Shown here: piece after piece, positions 16,560-24,663 of the stretch | How positions within the stretch are numbered: the stretch's first letter is position 1 | Layout: each line of letters begins with the position of its first letter | Source of the DNA: Nitrospirales bacterium | GTDB lineage: Bacteria > Nitrospirota > Nitrospiria > Nitrospirales > UBA8639 | Length of the DNA: 64,000 bases | Direction: 5' to 3' | NCBI GenBank assembly: GCA_029261355.1 | Contig: JAJDBM010000010.1 | Location: 186,001-250,000 of the forward strand | Made by a program: the position numbers and the translations under genes | The notes under the pieces: model-generated | Databases searched by the model: none | What the model saw: only the letters and a program-made list of their open reading frames with translations | What the model was told of the DNA's origin: nothing

Positions 16560-17141
16560 TCACTGTGGATCGTGGCTTTCCTTCAAGGCGTGGTCGATCA
16601 AGATTTCGGCAGATCGTTTGGCTTGCTGAGCCGCTGTTTTGGCTTGACTGACGTGAGCGGTGATCACGGCACCTTCCATCAGTATGAGAAGTTGCTCAGT
16701 GAGTTCATTCGGCGTCAACACCTTGAGTTTATCAACCAGGTCTCCAATGTGTCGACCAAAAATTCGTTTATGTTCAGCCGCAGCTTGGTGGATGGGATCG
16801 TCTAAATGAGGGAACTCTACAGTGGCATTAATAAACATACACCCTCGGAATTCTTGAGTCAGAAAAAACTCTCCCAATGTTTCGAAGAGAGCTAGTAGCT
16901 GTTCACGAGGCGTGTTTCCCCGACGTGCCATCTCTCGCATCAGCCAATTTCGAGACTGCTCATCTCGGAGACGAAGGGCAGCCAGAATCAGTTCGTTTTT
17001 GGATCGAAAGTATTTATAGAGTGTCGGCTTTGATATTCCAGCTACTGCCAAAATCGTATCCACGCTGACGACATGAAACCCCTTGTCATAAAAGAGTTTT
17101 AAGGCCGTGTCGACCAGTTTATCTCTTAACTTCGAAGCCAT
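16560..17141 (-). CDS. TetR/AcrR-family transcriptional regulator (copy 2)
   Basis: A protein of 193 residues. The helix-turn-helix is at about residues 5-52 (LVDTALKLFYDKGFHVVSVD, then AGISKPTLYKYFRSKNELIL). The C-terminal domain has EFRGCMFINATVEF, AAEHKRIFGRHIGDL and LLILMEGAVITAHVS, closely parallel to copy 1. The gene starts at the left edge of a long AT-rich regulatory region (17142-17617) containing at least two palindromic TTACTTAC sites and further half-sites. Autoregulation plus control of the divergent PEP-CTERM gene is therefore likely. The tandem duplication suggests either heteromeric action or division of ligands. Confidence 0.92.
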   Translation of the reverse strand: MASKLRDKLVDTALKLFYDKGFHVVSVDTILAVAGISKPTLYKYFRSKNELILAALRLRDEQSRNWLMREMARRGNTPREQLLALFETLGEFFLTQEFRGCMFINATVEFPHLDDPIHQAAAEHKRIFGRHIGDLVDKLKVLTPNELTEQLLILMEGAVITAHVSQAKTAAQQAKRSAEILIDHALKESHDPQ

Positions 17142-17225
17142 CTCACTGTAATCCTCTCTCAGGTAAAGATGTCCTTATGCTATCCCAGGAAGATGAAGGT
17201 CTTTATGACTCAAGAGCGCTATTTA

Positions 17226-17287
17226 TTTACTTAAGTCACTCGGAGGCCATTTCTGGATGTAAATTTAAATATTTACTTACCAGTTAT
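17226..17287. promoter_or_regulatory. Additional TTACTTA(C) half-sites upstream of the TetR genes
   Basis: TTACTTAAGTCA near 17227-17238 contains the palindrome ACTTAAGT. TTTACTTACCAGTTA near 17272-17286 is a good half-site with a poor second half. Both lie between the TetR start and the full operators and could serve autoregulation. Confidence 0.4.
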
Positions 17288-17354
17288 TTAAATGTAATTA
17301 TTTTTTATCTTACTGTATAGCAAATTGTAGGGTATTACAAATTATAGTGTCTGC

Positions 17355-17375
17355 ATATTGTATGTATATTTAATT
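17355..17375 (+). repeat. 21-bp motif, copy 1 (second copy at 22073-22093)
   Basis: The 21-base sequence from 17355 to 17375 (core TATTGTATGTATATTTAA) recurs at 22073-22093 with a single T/C difference. Both copies sit in AT-rich upstream regions, this one before the first PEP-CTERM gene and the other before the LuxR-type gene. A shared regulatory site is possible. Confidence 0.5.
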
Positions 17376-17413
17376 TGAGAAGTAAATGAGTACTTGTAAG
17401 GAGACTTTATTTC

Positions 17414-17442
17414 TTGACATTTACTTACTAGTAAGTTAATTT
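17414..17442 (+). promoter_or_regulatory. Sigma-70-type promoter with TetR operator in the spacer
   Basis: TTGACA (17414-17419), a 17-base spacer, then TAATTT (17437-17442). The perfect palindrome ACTTACTAGTAAGT (17423-17436) occupies the spacer, so a bound regulator would block RNA polymerase. It reads toward the PEP-CTERM gene at 17618. Confidence 0.7.
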
Positions 17443-17454
17443 TCTGCTCATGGC

Positions 17455-17472
17455 TTACTTACCGGTAAGTAA
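17455..17472. promoter_or_regulatory. 18-bp perfect palindromic operator
   Basis: TTACTTACCGGTAAGTAA is identical to its reverse complement over all 18 bases. It shares TTACTTAC with the palindrome in the promoter spacer 18 bases upstream. The size, symmetry and adjacent TetR genes make it the likely operator. It lies near or just after the expected transcription start. Confidence 0.8.
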
Positions 17473-17617
17473 ATATTTGCTTTCTGCTAACTTTCTCGTC
17501 CCTTTCAATGCATCTATGACATTCATTCGCAATGTCAGTGTTGCCCAACATTTTCTAGGAGATGGCCATCTCTTTTTTTGTCAGCGTTTTTTTACCCCTC
17601 AAACAAAGGAGGTCGTT

Positions 17618-18418
17618 ATGAAGCGTCGCATGGGTATGTGGGAGAACAGGTCAGCTGTATTAGACTCGCCTTTTCTCTTTCACAAAATGATAGGGATGGA
17701 CGCACAGGTCTTCATCGTTGGCCTTGTATTGCTGTCCTCAAGCCTGAATGTTCAAGCCGCAACATTTGGATTTACCAATAGTGCAGCATTTCAAGCTGCG
17801 TTACCAAGCCCTGCATCGATCGTCAATTTTGACAATGTGAATGCAGGTACCTCAGTTCAGGAAGGAGTGCCGTTTCAAGGCATCTCTTTTTCAAGCAATG
17901 TTGACAATACTTTAGGGCGGTCAGGATTGATTATCTCCGCCGAATTTTTGACCACCTCGCCGATCAACAATTTGGGAGTTGATGATGGTTTTTCAAATGA
18001 GTTTTTGTTTGGGGATGAAGTGGCATTGAGTTTCAGTGACCCTGTCCAAGCCGTCGGGTTGTCTATCGTGGTCGCTCCCACGGTGACATTGTCTAACGAT
18101 TTTCAGCTTACGGGTGGAGGAGGCAGCATATTTAATATTGGTACCCCAGAACAGACTCTATTCGATGGAGGCGAAGTTTTCTTTTTGGGCCTGATTAGTG
18201 ATCAAGCATTCACTAATGCTCAATTGATCAGCTTTGGAGACCAATCTGACACGACTTTAGGATTTAACGTGGATGATATTTCCACTGTTTCTGCAGCAAA
18301 TCCCGCTCCCATACCAGAGCCATCGACTTTGTTCCTTTTAGGGACCGGTCTATTGATGTTGGGAGGGGTAAGGCGATGGAGAAAGGTGGAACACATGGTC
18401 CTCAAAGAGGCTGCGTGA
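17618..18418 (+). CDS. PEP-CTERM exported protein
   Basis: A protein of 266 residues. It has an N-terminal signal segment (VFIVGLVLLSSSLNVQAATF), a secreted beta-rich domain (FNFDNVNAG-like start, GVPFQGISFSSNVD, ALSFSDPVQAVGLSI), and a C-terminal PEP-CTERM sorting signal (PIPEPSTLFLLGTGLLMLGG then RRWRK). Such tails are cut by exosortase-type enzymes during export to the cell surface; no exosortase is in this window. The frame is open further upstream, but AAAGGAGGT directly before ATG 17618 fixes the start. The long leader contains two TetR-type operators. It is the first of four exported-protein genes on this strand. Confidence 0.88.
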   Translation: MKRRMGMWENRSAVLDSPFLFHKMIGMDAQVFIVGLVLLSSSLNVQAATFGFTNSAAFQAALPSPASIVNFDNVNAGTSVQEGVPFQGISFSSNVDNTLGRSGLIISAEFLTTSPINNLGVDDGFSNEFLFGDEVALSFSDPVQAVGLSIVVAPTVTLSNDFQLTGGGGSIFNIGTPEQTLFDGGEVFFLGLISDQAFTNAQLISFGDQSDTTLGFNVDDISTVSAANPAPIPEPSTLFLLGTGLLMLGGVRRWRKVEHMVLKEAA

Positions 18419-18518
18419 AAACGCAACCTCTCAATGGAGTCGCAAGGTCAACGTGGTAACCGTGTGGTAACCGTACACATGATATTTCATTACTCATGGC
18501 AAAATCAGGAGGATTAGC

Positions 18519-19649
18519 ATGAAAAATGTTTCTCGTAATCTAACAACCTTTCTCAGTTCCGCCGTACTAGCCGCCACACTCGGATTGAGTATGTCCGCTC
18601 AGGCCATTGTGTACACCGCAAGCAACGAAGTCAGTGGCAATGATGTGATTGCCTTTGATGTGAATAGTCGTGGCAATCTCACAGAAGTTGGTCGATTCGA
18701 TACGCAGGGCACTGGAACCGGGACGTCGCTAGGGAATCAAGCCGCGTTAACGACAGATGCCAGTGATCGCTGGCTGTTTGTTGTGAGTCCAGGAAGTGGC
18801 GAGTTGACGAGCTTTCGGTTACAACCGACAGGTCTACAGTTCGTCAATAAAGTTCCATCTGGTGGAACGCGTCCTTTGAGTGTGACGGTATTCGGCACTC
18901 TGGTCTATGTACTGAATGAAGGTGATGGGCAAAGTAACGATCCGAATTTTCGCTATGACAATATTAGTGGATTCGAATTTACGCCAGGTGGGATTTTGGT
19001 CCCCATTCCTAACTCCACTCGCCTGATTGATGCCACTCAATTAACCGCGCCTGCACAAGTTGGATTTAACAAGTCAGGCACGGTCTTACTCATCACAGAA
19101 AAATCAACAAATACGCTGACGACTTTCGTGATGCAACAAGATGGAACTCCGGTGAATACACCCTTAAAGCGGCCGTCGTTTATTCCGACTCCATTTGGGT
19201 TTTCGTTTGGTGACCGGGACTTTGTGTTTATTACAGAAGCCAATGGTGGTGGGCAGGGGATGACGGTCTCGTATCGCGTGGCTCGGGACACTGGTGAGGT
19301 CTCAGGCAGAGTAGATTCGATTGATCAAGGCACAGCCACCTGTTGGACTGTGTTGTCCAGTGATCAGACGGTTGGGTATGCCACCAACACGGGAGATGGG
19401 ACGGTCTCGTTGTATCGCGTTGGATTCGGTGGCGATCTGGAGTATTTCTTTCCGACAAATCAGGACACGCCTATTACGACAGGGACGGGAGTACGTGATG
19501 CTGTGTTGACACAAAACAATCAATTTTTAGTCACACTCAACAACGGAGACGGAGAGATCCGTGGATTTTTTGTGAATCGTACTGGCGCGATTTCCCCGAG
19601 AGGTACGTTGCCGGTTCCGGGGAGCGTCACGGGGTTAGTGGCTCGATAA
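18519..19649 (+). CDS. Exported beta-propeller protein, lactonase-like
   Basis: A protein of 376 residues with a signal peptide (AAT..LGLSMSAQA, cut before IVYTASNEV). It then has repeated units of the seven-bladed 6-phosphogluconolactonase/YVTN type: YTASNEVSGNDVIAFDVN, FVVSPGSGELTSFRL, YVLNEGDGQ, LLITEKSTNTLTTFV, VGYATNTGDGTVSLYRV and FLVTLNNGDGEIRGFFV. The fold is clear, but catalytic activity is not. Many exported relatives are described only as beta-propeller proteins. AGGAGGATTAGC precedes the ATG. It follows the PEP-CTERM gene and is probably in the same regulon, but it lacks a PEP-CTERM tail itself. Confidence 0.85.
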   Translation: MKNVSRNLTTFLSSAVLAATLGLSMSAQAIVYTASNEVSGNDVIAFDVNSRGNLTEVGRFDTQGTGTGTSLGNQAALTTDASDRWLFVVSPGSGELTSFRLQPTGLQFVNKVPSGGTRPLSVTVFGTLVYVLNEGDGQSNDPNFRYDNISGFEFTPGGILVPIPNSTRLIDATQLTAPAQVGFNKSGTVLLITEKSTNTLTTFVMQQDGTPVNTPLKRPSFIPTPFGFSFGDRDFVFITEANGGGQGMTVSYRVARDTGEVSGRVDSIDQGTATCWTVLSSDQTVGYATNTGDGTVSLYRVGFGGDLEYFFPTNQDTPITTGTGVRDAVLTQNNQFLVTLNNGDGEIRGFFVNRTGAISPRGTLPVPGSVTGLVAR

Positions 19650-19659
19650 CAAGGCTATC

Positions 19660-19701
19660 CTCATGGGGCTGTTGAGAACATCATTGCAATGGCCCCATGA
19701 G
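19660..19701. terminator. Inverted repeat after the beta-propeller gene
   Basis: CTCATGGGGC at 19660-19669 pairs perfectly with GCCCCATGAG at 19692-19701 across a 22-base loop. No T-tract follows on the plus strand (A-run instead), so it may be an mRNA-stabilising hairpin or a weak terminator. Confidence 0.45.
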
Positions 19702-19809
19702 TGAAAAAAAACTAATAGAGGCAGGGGAATTGGAGTTCTTTGTCTGTCAGCCTCTCGTGTGGGCACGTGGTCTAAGCATTTTTTTTAACTTTCTATAGGA
19801 GAAGCAATT

Positions 19810-20532
19810 ATGACGAACCGAGTAGCCAGCACCTTGCTATTAGATATGATACTTCTGAGTCTGTTCTCGACGGCCGAGGCGGCGTTGGTGGGTCGGTTGC
19901 CGGTCACACCTGGGGGCACGGACTATCAGGCGGTCTATGACATCGATCGGGACATCACCTGGTTAGCCGACGCCAACCTGGCGGCAACCACGACCTTTAG
20001 GGTCCCGGGTATTGCGGCCGACGGCCGCATGAGTTGGTTCACCGCCAATAGCTGGATTGGCAGTCTGAACGCCACAACACAAAATGGTGGTGTCGGATTT
20101 TTGGGCTTCACCGACTGGCGGCTGCCGAGCGCATTCAACCAAGACGGGAGTGGGCCGTGTGGGCCTGTGTTGAATTGTACGGGCAGTGAGATGGGCCACT
20201 TGTTTTATGATGAACTGGGCGGGAATGATAATGAATCAGTATTTGATCAAACGAATGATACGCAAGAGGAAATCGACAACTTGGCGTTGTTCAGCAACGT
20301 GCAGTCCCGCTTATATTGGTCTGGTACGGAATTAGCTCTCGGTACCAGCAGCGCGTGGTTCACCAGCTTCCGTAGCGGTCGCCAGAGCACGAGTGAGAAG
20401 GAGGAGTTCAACTTCGCCTGGGCCGTGCGTTCCGGGGATGTGGCTGCGGTGCCGGCCCCCTCGGCGATGTTGTTGATGGGGAGCGGGTTAGTGGGGTTAC
20501 TCATCATAAAGAGGCGCTACGCTCATGTTTAG
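19810..20532 (+). CDS. DUF1566-like PEP-CTERM exported protein
   Basis: A protein of 240 residues with a signal peptide ending STAEAAL. The Lcl/DUF1566-type domain shows YDIDRDITWLADANLA, GFTDWRLPSAFN, SRLYWSGTELALG and FNFAWAVRSGD. The C-terminus carries a PEP-CTERM-like tail, VPAPSAMLLMGSGLVGLLII then KRR. GGAGAAGC precedes the ATG. The coding sequence is visibly richer in G and C than its neighbours, which may reflect separate acquisition. Its last 8 bases overlap the next gene. Confidence 0.85.
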   Translation: MTNRVASTLLLDMILLSLFSTAEAALVGRLPVTPGGTDYQAVYDIDRDITWLADANLAATTTFRVPGIAADGRMSWFTANSWIGSLNATTQNGGVGFLGFTDWRLPSAFNQDGSGPCGPVLNCTGSEMGHLFYDELGGNDNESVFDQTNDTQEEIDNLALFSNVQSRLYWSGTELALGTSSAWFTSFRSGRQSTSEKEEFNFAWAVRSGDVAAVPAPSAMLLMGSGLVGLLIIKRRYAHV

Positions 20533-21043
20533 ATTCATGTTTTCGTTCCAGAGCCATTTGATGGTCACAATCCTCACACTCACGATTGCAGCATTGTTCC
20601 ATGCGCATCCAGCTTCGGCGGCGATGATGAGCACATCGTTCACATTAAACGATGCCAATGTAATAGGCGATTTCCAACTATTGCTGCCCTTAGGCGGTAC
20701 ACCCAACGAGATACTCGCCTACAACTTAGATTTCGGTCCCGACGCATTATTCAATTCGAGTACTGACCTTATGTCCAACACATCATGCAACTCCGTCTCC
20801 TGCAGTTTTGACTTGGTGGCATCTTCGGGAATGGAGTTATTTATGGCAATCTCTAACACTTCATCTAACTTCATGTACGTATTTAGGCTTGGCGAAATTG
20901 GGACAATCCTAATGGGTGAGTTTGTGCCAACACCACCCCAGGTCCCCGTACCATCCTCGACCCTGTTACTAGGCACCGGCCTATTCGGCCTCGCCGGCTA
21001 TCGGTGGCACCATCGACGACATGAGGGGACCCAAGTCGGCTAA
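20525..21043 (+). CDS. PEP-CTERM exported protein
   Basis: A protein of 172 residues with a signal peptide (LTLTIAALFHAHPASA). A short beta-rich mature domain contains a possible disulfide (CNSVSC). The C-terminal sorting tail is VPVPSSTLLLGTGLFGLAGY followed by the basic cluster RWHHRRH. It overlaps the preceding gene by 8 bases (ATGTTTAG), which implies translational coupling. The tail is a variant in which Val-Pro-Val-Pro replaces Pro-Glu-Pro, as in the preceding gene (Val-Pro-Ala-Pro). Function unknown; presumably a surface or extracellular-matrix component. Confidence 0.82.
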   Translation: MFRFMFSFQSHLMVTILTLTIAALFHAHPASAAMMSTSFTLNDANVIGDFQLLLPLGGTPNEILAYNLDFGPDALFNSSTDLMSNTSCNSVSCSFDLVASSGMELFMAISNTSSNFMYVFRLGEIGTILMGEFVPTPPQVPVPSSTLLLGTGLFGLAGYRWHHRRHEGTQVG

Positions 21044-21137
21044 CCCACCTTCTCACCATCACCACCACCAGGACAGGTCCCCTCCCAACAGTCGAGACCC
21101 CGTATGGGCCTCGGCTGTTTTACTCAGAAGGATAAAA

Positions 21138-21263
21138 TTAGGTTTGATGATGTCCTTGTAATCGCCAGAGAGTAAACCCTAAGAGACCTGAACCAAGCAG
21201 CAAGACGCTCTTTGGTTCAGGAACGGATCCTACGGTCAACTTGCCGAGTGTAATGGCAGAGTT
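21138..21263 (-). pseudogene. Ghost of a PEP-CTERM protein (C-terminal sorting signal only)
   Basis: Read on the minus strand, this stretch encodes VGSVPEPKSVLLLGSGLLG followed by a few residues ending in a basic end and a stop. It is an unmistakable PEP-CTERM signal. In frame just upstream is a TAG (21264-21266). Beyond it the same frame stays open to about 21400 without any start or signal peptide. The orientation is opposite to the three intact PEP-CTERM genes. It is the remains of another family member. Confidence 0.72.
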
Positions 21264-21586
21264 CTAAGGGCCGCTGTTGCTGTCAACTGAGCACTTGGAA
21301 CGCGATGGCTTGTCAGTGACTGGGTGGTTGCCATCAGAGGATTCCAGGCGTTGAATACCCGTATTAATGAGAAGGGGTGGGAGATCTACTCTTTGTCTAT
21401 CATTTTATAGGAAATGGTAGGTGTGTGATTCGGTATGATTTGAGAAGTTACAATACCAATGAACGGTAGCGTATTTGGGCCATGGCTGTTCGTCGAGAAA
21501 TGACTCTGCTCTTCGGGGAATATGGCGGTCCTTGATAAAGGAAATGTGTTATGAGTCAATCGTGGGTTTGATTCCTCTGATTGACT

Positions 21587-21616
21587 AGCGGAGGGTCAAG
21601 CCGTAGGCCCTCCGCT
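21587..21616. repeat. 9-bp inverted repeat (hairpin)
   Basis: AGCGGAGGG at 21587-21595 and CCCTCCGCT at 21608-21616 form a perfect stem with a 12-base loop. No T-tract is adjacent. It lies alone in a 1.2-kb gene-poor stretch. Confidence 0.5.
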
Positions 21617-22072
21617 GGAAGCTTCAGCCCCTTGATTCTATTTCCAGCCTGAGTTGGAACGGTCAATAGGTCATGAATTCTCGAATGTAAGGAATTGGAA
21701 TTTTTTGAGATCCTCCTCCCAGGTGGGTGGGGGAACGATATTGGTGGATCCTGAAACGTGGTCTCATTCAACTCACGATTGTGATCGCTGGTCGAATACG
21801 TGATGATATTTTTGGCTGAAAAATGAAAATTATCTATATATGGTGTCAGTAAATGGTGAGCCCATAGGAAGGGAATGCTCTAGTGTCTGTAAGTTTTAAT
21901 CAAATTACTTTCACGGCTATTCGATGAATGAATTGGTAAAATATCTCGTGCTAATTGGCCGTATGACATTCTTCTATTGTTTCCAAAACAGACACCAAAA
22001 ATAAGGGGGAGGGTCTTCGCCTATATTTATGCTAGATAATGCAGCTATGTTAATAAAGGTTACAGCATGTAA

Positions 22073-22093
22073 ATATTGTATGCATATTTAATT
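22073..22093 (+). repeat. 21-bp motif, copy 2 (first copy at 17355-17375)
   Basis: Core TATTGTATGCATATTTAA. It differs from copy 1 by one base and lies about 175 bases before the LuxR-type start codon. Confidence 0.5.
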
Positions 22094-22268
22094 ATTTCTG
22101 TGTCATCACTTCAGTCATCTGCTAGCTTTTTTCATTCCGTTTCCCCCTGTATTTGATGAATGACAGTTAATCGGATAATTAGGAATATTTATTGCAAAAA
22201 TGCGGGGTCAAAGCTTGAGTTAAATATTATTTATCCATGTGAGGCTCTTCTGGAGTCTCTGAATTCTT

Positions 22269-22778
22269 ATGTTGCATAGCAATGATCATCCGGTAGGCTT
22301 GGTTCTTTTGGACGCAACTCTGAGCCCTTCTTTTATTAGTCCTGAAGCAGAAAGAGCCTTATCTTCGTTAACTGAGGTTACTCTCTCGCCTCGAAACAGG
22401 GGTGTCTACTATCTTCCTAAGGCTATCCATTTGTTTGCTCGAGACTTACAATTGAGGAGTAAGGAATCATATAAAAGACGACAGTCTAAACCGATCTCTT
22501 TCACGAGACTCATTAGGGGGCGAGACCAAGGTCTTTTCTTACGTGGAAGCGAATGTTGGTTGGGGCCTTCAAGTCGTTATCTCTATTACCTGATATCTGT
22601 CGTTTCGGTGAAAGAGCTTCATCTTGCAGAAGCAGGACTTCTCACTCCAAGAGAAATCGCTGTGGCAGGTCTCTCGGTACAAGGCTTTAAAGGTAAAGCG
22701 ATTGCGAAGCAATTGAATATTAGTATTCACACAGTATATGACCACATGAAGTCTATTCGATTAAAAATTCCTAAATGA
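22269..22778 (+). CDS. LuxR-family (GerE-type helix-turn-helix) regulator
   Basis: A protein of 169 residues. The last 50 residues form a LuxR/GerE DNA-binding domain: GLLTPREIAVAGLSVQGF, then KAIAKQLNISIHTVYDHMK. The N-terminal part, beginning VGLVLLDATLSPSFISPEAE, resembles the short PAS-like sensor of many LuxR proteins found beside exopolysaccharide or PEP-CTERM genes, but no ligand residues are evident. There is no receiver domain. Its position after the PEP-CTERM cluster, plus a shared 21-base motif, makes it a candidate local regulator. Confidence 0.8.
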   Translation: MLHSNDHPVGLVLLDATLSPSFISPEAERALSSLTEVTLSPRNRGVYYLPKAIHLFARDLQLRSKESYKRRQSKPISFTRLIRGRDQGLFLRGSECWLGPSSRYLYYLISVVSVKELHLAEAGLLTPREIAVAGLSVQGFKGKAIAKQLNISIHTVYDHMKSIRLKIPK

Positions 22779-23419
22779 GACGAAGGCTCAAGAATGACTA
22801 TCTTCTAGAAAAAGTTTGCTCACCCGTCGTTCTTGAAAGCCTCACTTACATATGATCACATCGGTAACGTGAGGACTTCGAAAAATTGTTTTATGATTTC
22901 AGCACAGACATTGAAATACCGTGAATGATCATCAATCCCTCATATCACCTCACCCTTAGCGTCAATTTCTTGTGAGCGAAAGACAAGTCCCTTAATTTTG
23001 TGTCGTGTCCCGTCGTCGAACCTCGAGATTCCTTTCATGTTTCCCGATCCGGTCCTAATAATTTAAACTTCTTAATCTCATGTTTCCATTGTCTAAGTAT
23101 TCAGGGAATTCTCTGTGTCAGTGTTTTTGTTCTCATTAAGCTTGAGGCATCATTCTTTTTTTGGGGGACGAAGTTCATTGATGGATTTATTCTTGAGATG
23201 GGGGGCCGATAGTGTGAGCATTTAGTGGGTAAGCAATGGCGTTTTCTCATGGGTCTGAGAATAACCATCGATGAACTCCCAGTCATTCTGGTGATCGTGT
23301 TTCCATACATATCAAGGAACGGCTGAAGCGTTTGGTGTCATGATTGATGGAACAAGCAGGTGGGTTAGTTTGCAGATAAAGGGCATGCAAGAGAACAATA
23401 GGGCCTTTGGCAAGCGGAT
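22779..23419. other. Intergenic stretch, no gene recognised
   Basis: About 640 bases. Overlapping short frames on both strands (23000-23310) lack start signals. A loose inverted repeat (CCTCACTTAC ... GTAACGTGAGG, about 22840-22875) follows the LuxR gene and might end its transcript, but it has no T-tract. Confidence 0.35.
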
Positions 23420-24355
23420 CTAGCCCTTATCCTTTACGGCCGGAGTTTGTGTTGTTTCCTTATAGCCTCGACCTCTAAAGGTTAATTCTGCTATTGCGGA
23501 TTTATCGAGTTCTCCTTTTCCGAGTTGTACGAGCCGTTGGTACTGTTCTAGGGTTGCTGAGGCAAGTGGGGTGGCTAGCCCTTCTTGTTTGGCTAGCTCC
23601 ACCGCTATGGCAGAATCTTTTGCTGCATGTGCCGCTGAAAAATAACATTCGTGATCTCGATTGACCATGTCGCCCCCATCCGTTTCAAGCACGCGCGAGG
23701 CCGCCCCGGTTTGAGCAAACACGTCTCGTACGATGTTGAGGTCAAGTCCTAACGCATCAGCAAGGCCCAATCCTTCTGCTAATCCCGCAGTGTTGATATT
23801 CATGACCATGTTGACGAGTGCTTTGACTTTTGCGGCTTCTCCCGCTTTTCCAATGTGTTGAAGTGCCACACTCATTGATTGTAGCAGTGGCTTCGCACGT
23901 TCAAACGCTACGGTCTTCCCTCCACACATGAGATATAATGTGCCTTCACGAGCTTGGGTAATGCTGCTCGCCATTGCGGCTTCGAGGTTGAGTCCTCCCT
24001 GTGCCTCGACGAGAGTTTCAATCTCACTATGCACGGATGGGGTGATCGTGGCGCAATTAATAAATAGACAATCTTTTGCATGGGCAAGGAGGCTATCGGG
24101 CGTGTTTGATTGAAAAATTTCTCGCATGCCCTGATCATCACTGACGACAGTGATGACGGTATTAGATCCTTTTGCGACGTCAGCTGGTGTCATCGCGGCT
24201 TCACATCCTAGTTCCTGTGCGAGGGATGTTGTTGTAAGCTGGTTTCTATCAAAGATAGTTGTTAGCTTATACCCATGGTCATGAAGTCGGCGAGCCATAT
24301 TGGCTCCCATGCGTCCAACGCCGACAAATCCGACTCGAAAATCTGTTTTTACCAT
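23420..24355 (-). CDS. NAD(P)-dependent beta-hydroxyacid dehydrogenase family protein
   Basis: A protein of 311 residues from the 3-hydroxyisobutyrate / 6-phosphogluconate dehydrogenase superfamily. The N-terminal Rossmann motif is RVGFVGVGRMGANMARRL. The substrate-site loop EAAMASSITQAREGTLYLMC corresponds to the usual GGxxGAxxGTLxxM block, and the catalytic Lys lies in GEAAKVKALVNM. Members reduce or oxidise small beta-hydroxyacids such as tartronate semialdehyde or succinic semialdehyde; the substrate here is uncertain. The Asn after the catalytic Lys reads NMVMN. AAGGAG lies 10 bases before ATG 24355 and 7 before TTG 24358, so TTG may be the true start. Confidence 0.88.
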   Translation of the reverse strand: MVKTDFRVGFVGVGRMGANMARRLHDHGYKLTTIFDRNQLTTTSLAQELGCEAAMTPADVAKGSNTVITVVSDDQGMREIFQSNTPDSLLAHAKDCLFINCATITPSVHSEIETLVEAQGGLNLEAAMASSITQAREGTLYLMCGGKTVAFERAKPLLQSMSVALQHIGKAGEAAKVKALVNMVMNINTAGLAEGLGLADALGLDLNIVRDVFAQTGAASRVLETDGGDMVNRDHECYFSAAHAAKDSAIAVELAKQEGLATPLASATLEQYQRLVQLGKGELDKSAIAELTFRGRGYKETTQTPAVKDKG

Positions 24356-24663
24356 CAACGTCTATCTCCTTATATCCTATTGAACGAGTTTGCATGATTT
24401 GTGTGACTGGGGTTAATTCAGCTTCGGTATAGTAGAGAAATGTGTATCATTATTCCAGTCGCTCTGGCGGTTCGAGCTGGGTGAATTCAGGGTTGATCTA
24501 TCAGATATGGTGATAATTCTGAGAGATGTCAGGGTTTTGAGAAACTTTGTGAACGCAAAATGACAATCTTGATGTATATTCTATAGATCTTACAAAGCAA
24601 GAAGAGGTATGGTATGCCTTTATTTGTATTGATTTTGACCAACCTACAAGAGAGAAACATACT
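24356..24663. other. Divergent intergenic region before purE
   Basis: About 300 bases between two divergent genes. It must contain both promoters, but I see no clear consensus boxes and no purine-type riboswitch. Confidence 0.35.

Larger units (their letters stand above)
21267..22268. other. Long AT-rich gene-poor stretch
   Basis: About 1 kb between the PEP-CTERM ghost and the LuxR-type gene. It holds the extension of the ghost frame (to about 21400), the hairpin at 21587-21616 and the second copy of the 21-base motif (22073-22093). Open frames here look accidental. It becomes strongly AT-rich toward the LuxR gene. Confidence 0.5.

Noticed and set aside
22779-23419. Short overlapping ORFs 23000-23310
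   Set aside because: They overlap antisense to each other, lack start signals and show no recognisable product.
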